This document shows positions 19,422 through 27,090 of a DNA stretch of 64,000 nt, piece after piece. The stretch is taken from assembly GCA_016218815.1 (NCBI GenBank), contig JACRCX010000120.1, positions 1-64,000 on the forward strand, read 5' to 3'. The notes beneath the pieces were generated by a model. The model did not search any database. It was not told where the DNA came from and worked only from the letters and a program-made list of their open reading frames with translations. Source of the DNA: Deltaproteobacteria bacterium. GTDB taxonomy: Bacteria > Myxococcota_A > Polyangia > DRWM01 > JAAZOP01. The position numbers and the translations under genes are program-made. The stretch's first letter is position 1. Every line of letters begins with the position of its first letter.

Positions 19422-20528
19422 TCACGGTCGGCGGTCGGGCTGCCGGTCGCAGGCCAGCTCCCACGAGCAGTACGCGGTGCGCTGCGCCTCGTCGTCCCAC
19501 AGGTGCAGCGAATTGCCCAGGCATCGCTTCCATTCGGCGCACGCCTCGCACGGGCCCCGCCGCATCCAGGAACGCTCGCGGTAGGGGCCGAACTTCTCCT
19601 CCCACACGTCGTGGAAGTCGTCGCGGCGCACGTTGCCCTGGACCAGGGAACGGGTGATGTTGGGGCAGGCGCCGATGGCGCCGTCGCACAGCACGGACGC
19701 GATGTTGATTCCCGCGCGGCAGAAGTAGGGCTCGTCGCGCACCTCCCGATCGATCGCCCCCGGGAGGTACGCCTCGCAGGAAAAACGCGCGTGGAACCCG
19801 GACCGGTCGTGCGCCTCGCGCTCGCGGCGAATGAACGCCAGCAGCTCACGGAACCCCGCGGGCGGCAGGAGCAGCTCGGCGTCGCCTCGCGCGCGTCCCT
19901 TGGGGAAGATCGAGAACAGCCGCCAGTCCCGCACGCCGGCCGCACGCAGGACCTCGCCCACCTCCGGCAGCTCGGCCAGATTGCGCGGATTGGCGCACGT
20001 GACGACGTCGAAGAAGGGAATCCCCGCGCGCGCCAGGAGGCCGATGCCGGCCAGCGCGTGCTCCCAGGAGCCCTCCACCCCGCGCAGCCAGTCGTGGGAG
20101 GCACGCAGGCCGTCCAGGCTCACGGTGACGCTCGCGATGTTCGCCCGCAGCAGGCGCTCGAGGTTGCGCGGCGACAGGGCCCACCCGTTGGTGACCATCC
20201 CCCACGCGAATCCGTGCTCGCGGAGACGATCGAGGATGCGATCCAGCTCCGGCCGGCACAGGGGCTCGCCCCCGGTCAGGACCAGCGCGAGCTTGCGGCG
20301 GTCGAAGCGCCGGGCGAGGACGTCCAGGAAGCCGAGCCATTCCTCGGTCGACAGCTCGTCGCACTGCGTCTCGCGCCCGCAGTCGCTGCCGCAGTGGCGG
20401 CAGTGGAGGTTGCAGCGCCGGGTGATCTCCAGGAACAGGTAGCGCAGCGGATGACCGGCCGTCTCGAGCTTCCGGAGCAGGGGCTGGACGAGGCGGCGGA
20501 AGCCGCCGGCGGATCGCGACTTCGTCAA
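19422..20528 (-). CDS. Radical SAM/SPASM domain protein
   Basis: A 368-residue radical SAM enzyme. The iron-sulphur motif CNLHCRHC (Cys39, Cys43, Cys46) is followed by a further Cys50 in CGSDC. The core has LTGGEPLCRPEL and VSLDGL. The C-terminal SPASM-type region has CRAGINIASVLCDG, IGACPN, and a late Cys cluster (CEACAEWKRC, CSWELAC) for auxiliary clusters. From memory the layout resembles the TIGR04133-like rSAM group associated with lipoproteins. TTG 20528 is the only usable start, because an in-frame TAG lies two codons upstream. It converges on the Cys-cluster operon, 53 bp away. It probably modifies a peptide or protein; the substrate is unknown. Confidence 0.85.
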   Translation of the reverse strand: MTKSRSAGGFRRLVQPLLRKLETAGHPLRYLFLEITRRCNLHCRHCGSDCGRETQCDELSTEEWLGFLDVLARRFDRRKLALVLTGGEPLCRPELDRILDRLREHGFAWGMVTNGWALSPRNLERLLRANIASVTVSLDGLRASHDWLRGVEGSWEHALAGIGLLARAGIPFFDVVTCANPRNLAELPEVGEVLRAAGVRDWRLFSIFPKGRARGDAELLLPPAGFRELLAFIRREREAHDRSGFHARFSCEAYLPGAIDREVRDEPYFCRAGINIASVLCDGAIGACPNITRSLVQGNVRRDDFHDVWEEKFGPYRERSWMRRGPCEACAEWKRCLGNSLHLWDDEAQRTAYCSWELACDRQPDRRP

Positions 20529-20669
20529 CGCCTACGGCCCCGGGGTCGGCTCGACGCGTACCGCCCTCTTCATCCGTCCCTCCTCCTCCGCAACGGATGA
20601 TGCCGCGCGCCGTGCCGGCGCGCAACCTCCCGTTGAGTTTCGGCGGATCCTCTGGTACACGGCTGCGGC

Positions 20670-22772
20670 GTGACGGAAGCCAACGACAGCGACACCCCCG
20701 ACGTCCCGGCCCCGCCGCCGGGCTTCGAAACCTTCTCCCTTTCGCCCGCGACGATGGACTCGCTTCGCGAAGCGGGCTTCGCCGCACCGCTGCCCATCCA
20801 GCGGGCCTGCTACGAGCCGCTGCGCTCGGGGCGGGACGCGCTGATCCAGGCGGCCACCGGCACCGGCAAGACCCTCGCCTACGGGTTGCCGCTCATCGAG
20901 ACGCTGTCGCCGTCGTCCCAGGGGCCGGCGTTCCTCATCCTGGCGCCGACGCGGGAGCTGGCGGCGCAGGTGGCCGGCGAGCTGGGACGCATCGGCGGCA
21001 AGGGCGGCCTGCGCGTGGCGCTTTTGTACGGCGGCGTGGCCGTCGAACCGCAGCTCGAGACCTTGCGGGCCGGCGTGCACGGGATCGTCGGAACCCCCGG
21101 CCGGGTGCTCGACATCTTCAACCGCATGCCGAAGGTGCTGAAGGGCCTGCGCATCCTGGTGCTGGACGAGGCGGACCAGCTCTTGTCGATGGGGTTCGAG
21201 CCGGACATCGAGGCGGCGGTGCAGTGTTTCCCGGGCCGCTACCAGGGGATCTTCGTCTCGGCGACGCTGCCACCCGACATCCTGCGGCTGGCGGAGCGCT
21301 TCCTGCGGGACCCGGCCTTGATCAGCCTCGCCGAGGACGGGATCACCCCGTCGGAGATCCGGCACGAGATGTTCCTCATCGATCCGTCCAACCGCCTGCG
21401 CGACCTGGTGCGGATCCTGGAGGCCGAGCGTCCGGGAAACTCGTTCATCTTCTGCAACACGCGCGACGACGCGCAGATCCTGTCGGGAAACCTGCGCGAG
21501 CGCGGGTTCGGGGTCGACATGCTGAGCGGCGAGCTGTCGCAGCACGAGCGCGAGCGGGTGATGGCCGACGTGCGGGACGGGAAGATCCAGCACCTGGTGG
21601 CCACCGATCTCGCGGCGCGCGGGCTGGACGTCATGCACCTGACCCACGTCATCCACTACCAGTTCCCGCAGTCCCCGGAGCTGTACGTCCACCGCAGCGG
21701 CCGGGTCGGCCGCGTCGGCCAGACCGGCACCGCCATCTCGCTCGTCGGTCCGCAGGACGTCGCCACCCTGTACATGCTCCGCCTGATCTACGGCATCCGG
21801 CCGATCGAGCGGCGGCTGCCTTCCGATGCGGAGATCGCACGCGAGCGCGAGATGGATCTGGTGCGCGGACTGCTGCAGCGTCACGGCGGGTCGGAACCCG
21901 ATCCGGCGGCGGTGGCGCTCCTGCGCCGGCTGGCCACCCACGTCGACGGCGAGAAGGTGCTGGCCGCGGTCCTGCGGGCCCACCTCGGCGACGCGGGGAT
22001 CGCCCCAAGGCCACGCAAGCCCGCGCGGATGGCGCCGGACCAGAAGACGCCGGGGGGTGGACCACCCTCCAGCCCGCCCAGGACCAGGCCTTCGGCCCCG
22101 CCGCCGAAGCCGAAACCGCAGGCGCCGCCCCCGGTGGCGCCTGCGATTGCGGGACCGGCGGCACCGCGCCCGGCCGCGCCGCAGGCCGCACCGGTCGCGG
22201 TCGCACCCCAGGCCACGCCCCCCACGGCCACGCCGCAGGGCACGGGCTCGACGCCGGTCGGCGATAGGCCGCAGCCCGGCGGAGACGCTCCCGAGGCGAC
22301 GGCTTCCGGCGGCGCGAACGGCGCCATCGACGAAGGTCCCGACCGGCGGCGCGGCAGGCATCGGCGCAGGGGGGGGACGGCAGGCGGTCCCGTGACGTCG
22401 GCCTCGGTACCCCGGACGGGGGCCCCGCACGACGTGGCGGACGACGAGGGCGACGCGCCCGCGCCGCCGCGCGAGTCCGAGGAGCAACCGCGTCCGCAGG
22501 ACTTCCTCCCGTCGCGCAGCACGGGGGGCAAGGAGATGCGCAACCTGTTCCTCACCGTGGGCACGGAGGACGGGGTGGACGGCGACTTCCTGGGCCAGTG
22601 GCTCCAGGGCCGCCTGGCCCTGCGCTCCTCCGACTTCGGACCGGTCGAGGTGCGCGACCGCTCGACCGTCGTGTGCGTGCCGATGGATCGCGTGGCCGAC
22701 GCGATCGGCGCCCTGTCCGGGCTCCGGTTCGGCGGCCGCGAGGTGCACGTCGAGGAAGCGAGGCGGCGGTAG
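20670..22772 (+). CDS. DEAD-box RNA helicase with DbpA-type RNA-binding domain
   Basis: ATP-dependent RNA helicase of 700 residues. The Q motif FETFSLSPATMDSL is at about 20-32, Walker A AATGTGKT at 61-68, then VLDEADQLL, VSATLPP and the C-terminal HRSGRVGRVGQTG. A Pro/Ala-rich linker (about residues 440-610) precedes a final 75-residue domain, MRNLFLTVGTEDGVDG ... VEEARRR, matching the DbpA RNA-binding fold that targets 23S rRNA in DbpA itself. It starts with GTG 20670. A role in ribosome assembly or RNA turnover follows from the family. Confidence 0.9.
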   Translation: MTEANDSDTPDVPAPPPGFETFSLSPATMDSLREAGFAAPLPIQRACYEPLRSGRDALIQAATGTGKTLAYGLPLIETLSPSSQGPAFLILAPTRELAAQVAGELGRIGGKGGLRVALLYGGVAVEPQLETLRAGVHGIVGTPGRVLDIFNRMPKVLKGLRILVLDEADQLLSMGFEPDIEAAVQCFPGRYQGIFVSATLPPDILRLAERFLRDPALISLAEDGITPSEIRHEMFLIDPSNRLRDLVRILEAERPGNSFIFCNTRDDAQILSGNLRERGFGVDMLSGELSQHERERVMADVRDGKIQHLVATDLAARGLDVMHLTHVIHYQFPQSPELYVHRSGRVGRVGQTGTAISLVGPQDVATLYMLRLIYGIRPIERRLPSDAEIAREREMDLVRGLLQRHGGSEPDPAAVALLRRLATHVDGEKVLAAVLRAHLGDAGIAPRPRKPARMAPDQKTPGGGPPSSPPRTRPSAPPPKPKPQAPPPVAPAIAGPAAPRPAAPQAAPVAVAPQATPPTATPQGTGSTPVGDRPQPGGDAPEATASGGANGAIDEGPDRRRGRHRRRGGTAGGPVTSASVPRTGAPHDVADDEGDAPAPPRESEEQPRPQDFLPSRSTGGKEMRNLFLTVGTEDGVDGDFLGQWLQGRLALRSSDFGPVEVRDRSTVVCVPMDRVADAIGALSGLRFGGREVHVEEARRR

Positions 22773-22877
22773 GCTCCGTCGGCGCCCGAACCCCCACCTC
22801 CCGGTTCTGTGCTAGGGTCTTGCCCGATGTTTGTCCTGGTCCCGGGCCCGCGCCCGCGGGGGGCGGTGTAGGCGCTC

Positions 22878-24485
22878 ATGCGCGTCCTGCGTAGCGCGAT
22901 CACGGTCGGCATCCTCACCGTCGGTGCGGCGGCGGGGCTGTACTTCGCGATCAGCTTCGTGACGCAGTACCGCGTGGAGGGGGGGTACGGCGCCTGGGCG
23001 CTGATCGACGACGCGCGCGGCCTGGTGTCCCGGTCGCGCGTGCTCATGGCCGGCATCGCCGTGGGCTCGATCGATTCGCTGTCGCTGCAGGGCGGCAAGG
23101 CGCGCGTGAACCTGCGCATCCGCCCCGACGTGACCCTCTTCTGCGACGCGACCCTGGCCAAGGAGGCGACGAGCCTGCTGGGCGAGTACAACGTCAGCCT
23201 GACGCGGGGGACGGACGAGCGGTGCGAGAAGCCGGAGAACGCGGGGCTGGAGTGCTGCAAGCTGTGCCGGTCGCGGTCCAGGACCGGCGGCTCGTGCTTC
23301 ATCCCCGACGGCGGCCGGATCGAGAACGTCATCCAATCGACGAGCATCGATCAGGTCGTGCAACGGGCGGGCAGCATGGCGGTCGAGCTGCAGCGCATCT
23401 CCGAAGGCGTCGCCGACGTCGTCGAGGACGTGCGACTGGTGAGCCACCGGGCGGCCGCGATCTTCGGCACCGACGAGGGGCAGCAGCAGATCCAGCAGGT
23501 GCTGGACAACATCGAGCACGTGACCGACTCGGTCAAGACGCTCGTCGACAGCAACACGCAGGTGGTGACCAGCGCGATCAGCAACGTCGAGCGGATCACG
23601 GAGCAGGCCGGGCCGGACGTCAACGCGATCCTCGACGACATCCACGCGATCACCTCCGAGATCCGCGACATCGTCTCGGGCAACAGCCAGACCGTCGGCG
23701 AGGGTGCGGCCAGCCTCCGCCGCAGCATGGACACCCTGGAATCCGCCCTGCAGCGGCTGGACCACACGCTGGCGACGGTCGACGAGACCACGACCGACGT
23801 GGCCGCGGGCCAGGGGACGATCGGGCGCCTGCTCACCGACGACACGGTGATCGACGAGGTCGAGGGGTTCGTGACCGAGGCGCACGAGGTGGTGACGGAC
23901 GCGGGCGATTTCATCGGCTCGCTGACGCGCCTGCAGACCATCGTCGAGCTGCGCAGCGAGTACAACTTCTTCGCCAACACGCTCAAGACCTACATCGCGC
24001 TGAGGCTCCAGCCCAAGGAGGACAAGTACTACCTCATCGAGGTCGTCGACGACCCGCGCGGGTCGGTGTCCACGGTCGAGCGCACGACGACGTCGACGGA
24101 CGATCCCTACTACGTGCGCGAGCTGGAGACCGCACGCTCGCAGGCGTTGAAATTCAGCCTGATGTTCGCGCGGCGCATCAGCTTCGCCACCTTCCGCTTC
24201 GGCATCAAGGAATCGACCGGCGGCGTCGGCATCGATCTCCACTTCCTGGACGATGCCTTGCAGATCTCCATGGACGCCTTCTCCATCGGCACCGACGTCT
24301 ACCCGCGCCTCAAATTCCTCGCCGCCCTCGAGTTCCTCCGCGGCCTCTACATCGTCGGCGGCGCCGACGACGTGCTCAACGTGGACCGCGACTTCTTCAT
24401 CGGCGCGCAGATCCGGTTCACCGACGAGGACCTCAAGGCGATGCTCGCCTTCGCGCCTTCCTCTCTCCTCACGACGGGGCGCTAG
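22878..24485 (+). CDS. MCE (MlaD-like) family protein with Cys-rich insert
   Basis: An inner-membrane-anchored substrate-binding subunit of a lipid-transport system. It has one N-terminal membrane helix (residues 6-28), then an MCE domain (LVSRSRVLMAGIAVGSIDSL). An unusual insert with six cysteines between residues 115 and 140 (CEKPENAGLECCKLC) interrupts its end. Residues 155-350 are heptad-rich helices, and the C-terminal 180 residues are beta-rich (YPRLKFLAALEFLRGLYIVGG) like an outer-membrane or barrel domain. The partner permease and ATPase genes are not in the window. Start ATG 22878. Confidence 0.8.
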   Translation: MRVLRSAITVGILTVGAAAGLYFAISFVTQYRVEGGYGAWALIDDARGLVSRSRVLMAGIAVGSIDSLSLQGGKARVNLRIRPDVTLFCDATLAKEATSLLGEYNVSLTRGTDERCEKPENAGLECCKLCRSRSRTGGSCFIPDGGRIENVIQSTSIDQVVQRAGSMAVELQRISEGVADVVEDVRLVSHRAAAIFGTDEGQQQIQQVLDNIEHVTDSVKTLVDSNTQVVTSAISNVERITEQAGPDVNAILDDIHAITSEIRDIVSGNSQTVGEGAASLRRSMDTLESALQRLDHTLATVDETTTDVAAGQGTIGRLLTDDTVIDEVEGFVTEAHEVVTDAGDFIGSLTRLQTIVELRSEYNFFANTLKTYIALRLQPKEDKYYLIEVVDDPRGSVSTVERTTTSTDDPYYVRELETARSQALKFSLMFARRISFATFRFGIKESTGGVGIDLHFLDDALQISMDAFSIGTDVYPRLKFLAALEFLRGLYIVGGADDVLNVDRDFFIGAQIRFTDEDLKAMLAFAPSSLLTTGR

Positions 24486-24497
24486 GCACCGCACGCG

Positions 24498-25226
24498 ATG
24501 ATCGATCCCTCGCAGCCCCGCGGTCGCTCGATGTTCGGCGGCATGCTCACGCCGATGGTCAAGGCCCTGATCATCTCCATCGTCGGCGTCTACGCGCTGG
24601 AACTGATCGCCATCAACTGGCTGGAGGATCCTCGGTGGATCGGCGCCCTGTGGCTCCTTCCTGCGGACGTCGTCGGACGCGGCTGGGCCTGGCAGATCCT
24701 GTCCTACATGTGGCTGCACGACCCGTCCTCCCCCCTCCACATCGTGTTCAACCTTTTCATGCTGTACATGTTCGGCGGGTTCCTCGAGCGCCGCTGGGGC
24801 TCGTGGGCGTTTCTGCGCTTTTTCCTCATCACCGGGGCCGTCGCCGGCCTCACCGTGGCCGCTGTCGGCTGGTTCTACTACCCCTTCCAGCCGACCATCG
24901 GCTGTTCGGGCGCCGTGCTCGCCGTGGCCACCGCGTTCGGCATCGTCTACGCCGACGCCCCGGTCTTCCTCTTCGGACTGCTGCCGATGCGCGCCCGGAC
25001 GATGCTCCTGCTCGTCCTGGCCTTCGTGCTGCTGGACTGGGTCATGAGAAAACCCGGGATCAGCGTCGCCGCTCACCTGGGCGGAATGGCCGCGGGGTTC
25101 GTGCTGGTCAAGGGCTGGTGGCGCCCGTCGCGCTGGCGGCGCCGCCCGCCGCCGGACGACCCGCGCGTCGTGCGCTTCGAGCGCAAGGGCGGCGGCGACG
25201 GAGGTGGCGGCCGATGGGTGAACTGA
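24498..25226 (+). CDS. Rhomboid family intramembrane serine protease
   Basis: A 242-residue polytopic membrane protein. The catalytic dyad is Ser137 in TIGCSGAV (usually GxSG) and His193 in AAHLGG. The WR-type loop is represented by SPLHIVFNLFMLYMFGG. Six hydrophobic segments are visible, followed by a basic cytoplasmic tail. It begins 12 bp after the MCE gene and 16 bp before the next gene, so the three likely share a transcript. Substrates are unknown. Confidence 0.9.
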   Translation: MIDPSQPRGRSMFGGMLTPMVKALIISIVGVYALELIAINWLEDPRWIGALWLLPADVVGRGWAWQILSYMWLHDPSSPLHIVFNLFMLYMFGGFLERRWGSWAFLRFFLITGAVAGLTVAAVGWFYYPFQPTIGCSGAVLAVATAFGIVYADAPVFLFGLLPMRARTMLLLVLAFVLLDWVMRKPGISVAAHLGGMAAGFVLVKGWWRPSRWRRRPPPDDPRVVRFERKGGGDGGGGRWVN

Positions 25227-25242
25227 GGACGGGGGGAACCCG

Positions 25243-27030
25243 ATGAGCCGACCCGACGAGCCCGAGGCACCGGACACGGAGGACGGCCTCTCGCCCGAGG
25301 AACAGGCTGCCCTGCCGCCCGACACCCCCGTCCGGCGCCTGCTCGACGACCGCCGCGTGCGCATCGCCGCCATCGCCGGCATCCCGCTCGTCGTCGCCAT
25401 CCTCACCGCCGCCGCGATCTTCGCCCACGGCTTCGGCGTCGCCCGCTCGGTGCGCGTGGAAGGTCCCACCCTCCTGGCCCCCGGGCTTCCGACGTCGCTG
25501 CGCATCGGCTACGCGGAAATGGACGACTTCGGCCTTCCGCACCCCGCGCGCATCGAGCACGTCCGCCTCGAGGTCTGCCCCGAACCCCAATCCCCGCACC
25601 CCGGACCAATTACCAAGAACCAACAACCAACAACCTCCTGCCTCCTCCTGGGCGAGGGCGGCAACGCCGCCCGGCCCGGCGACATCGTGCTCAACGTCGA
25701 GGTCCCGGACGTTCCCGCCGGGACCCATACCGTCCGGCTCGACCTGCGCGCCGGCGGGAAGTCCGCCTCCTTCGCGTTCCGGGTCCCGTTCGAGCGGGAC
25801 AAGGGGATGCCGGCCGAGCGAAGGGACAACGGGCGGACCGCCGCCTTCCCCCTCGGCGACTCGGGTGTCGCCGTCGATCTGGTGCCCTTCGACGGCGGGA
25901 TCGTGCGCGGCTGGACCTCCGCCCTCCTCGCGCGGGCCCGCGACTTCGACGGCCGGCCCTGGCACGGCAAGCTGTACCTCCTGTGGCTCGGCGACGAGCC
26001 GCCCGTGCCGCTGCCGCCGGCCGTCGAGACGGACGGGGCGGGTCTGGCCGGGTTCGCCCTGCGCTCCGAGACCTTCGAGTACCGGCTCGCCATCTCGACC
26101 GCGCCCTACCCCGAGATGGACCCGTTGGAAGTCTCGGTCGGGCTCCTGCCGGAGGAGGTCATGGCCACGACCTCCCTGTTCGAGATCCCCTTCCGGCCGA
26201 TCGTGGGCCCGCTGCGGGTCGCGTCCTCCCCCCTGGAGACCAAGGACCGCCCGTTCCTCCGCAAGGGCGATCCGCTGGTCCTCACCCTCGACCGGCCGTG
26301 CTCGCATCCGACCCCGTTGTGGGCGGAGGTCTACCGCGGCGGGAACCTGTTGCGCCTGGCGATCGGCGAATCGCCGGGCGCTCCGGTCGAGTTCGACGAC
26401 TTCTCGCTGCCCGACGGCCTGGTCTTCGCCCAGCTCCACCGGCCGGGCGAACCGGCCGACAGCGTCGTCGGGCGCCACGTCTGGGTGGGCCGCGAGGCGG
26501 CGGCGAGCGTCGCCGAGACGGGGGCGCTGCTCGACGCGCTCGAGTGGCGCGGCGACGAGCGCGCCTGGGTCGAGGTGGTGAAGTCGCGGCTGGCGACGCT
26601 GGGATCGAGCGAGTTGGAGCGGCTGGGACGCTACGCGCTCGCCCGCAACGACTCGATCTGGTACGCGCAGGGCACGCTCTTCGACAGCCATCCGGGGGAT
26701 GCGGCCCGCGTCGCGGAGCTGCGGGAAACCGTGAAGGCGGCCATGGCGTGGGGGATCGGCGCCTTCGCCGTCGCGCTGGCAGGGCTCGCCGCCTACGTGG
26801 TCGGCGTGTCGCTGCGCGACGCGCGGCGCCGCCGCGCCGTGGCGGCCGCCGCGGCCGCGGACGCGCCGGCGGGCGAGCCGCGGGCTCGGAAGTCGATCTA
26901 CGATCGCGCGGAGCGGCCCGACGCGTCGGGCCTGTGGCGCATCGCGGTGATGTGCCTCATCGTGGCCATGGCACTGGCCGGCATCGCGGTCCTCGTCTGG
27001 GGCATGAAGCAGACGTACCTCGCGCCGTGA
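25243..27030 (+). CDS. Membrane protein of unknown function with large extracytoplasmic domain
   Basis: 595 residues with one helix near residues 44-66, a long beta-rich region outside the membrane (about 70-490), and two helices near 500-525 and 565-590. No family is recognised. The segment at residues 115-131 (PQSPHPGPITKNQQPTTS) is encoded by an AC-rich stretch quite unlike its surroundings and looks like an inserted repeat that keeps the frame. The start has gggggaacccg before ATG 25243. Position after the MCE and rhomboid genes suggests an envelope role. Confidence 0.7.
   Translation: MSRPDEPEAPDTEDGLSPEEQAALPPDTPVRRLLDDRRVRIAAIAGIPLVVAILTAAAIFAHGFGVARSVRVEGPTLLAPGLPTSLRIGYAEMDDFGLPHPARIEHVRLEVCPEPQSPHPGPITKNQQPTTSCLLLGEGGNAARPGDIVLNVEVPDVPAGTHTVRLDLRAGGKSASFAFRVPFERDKGMPAERRDNGRTAAFPLGDSGVAVDLVPFDGGIVRGWTSALLARARDFDGRPWHGKLYLLWLGDEPPVPLPPAVETDGAGLAGFALRSETFEYRLAISTAPYPEMDPLEVSVGLLPEEVMATTSLFEIPFRPIVGPLRVASSPLETKDRPFLRKGDPLVLTLDRPCSHPTPLWAEVYRGGNLLRLAIGESPGAPVEFDDFSLPDGLVFAQLHRPGEPADSVVGRHVWVGREAAASVAETGALLDALEWRGDERAWVEVVKSRLATLGSSELERLGRYALARNDSIWYAQGTLFDSHPGDAARVAELRETVKAAMAWGIGAFAVALAGLAAYVVGVSLRDARRRRAVAAAAAADAPAGEPRARKSIYDRAERPDASGLWRIAVMCLIVAMALAGIAVLVWGMKQTYLAP
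25583..25635. repeat. AC-rich simple-sequence insertion inside a coding region
   Basis: The stretch aaccccaatccccgcacccc followed by 31 bases of CAA-rich sequence (25605-25635) has far lower GC than the flanking gene and near-zero G on the + strand. It is multiple-of-three compatible with the reading frame. It looks like an interspersed low-complexity repeat captured by the gene. Confidence 0.55.
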
Positions 27031-27090
27031 TGTGCGAGCCGCCTGGGCCGGCGGCGACAGCTGGGTCGTGGTCGTCGTCGGGAGTCGGGA

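Noticed and set aside
22812..25505. An 897-codon minus-strand frame over the MCE and rhomboid genes
   Set aside because: Composition is His/Arg/Gly-rich with no motifs; the plus-strand genes have clear domains.
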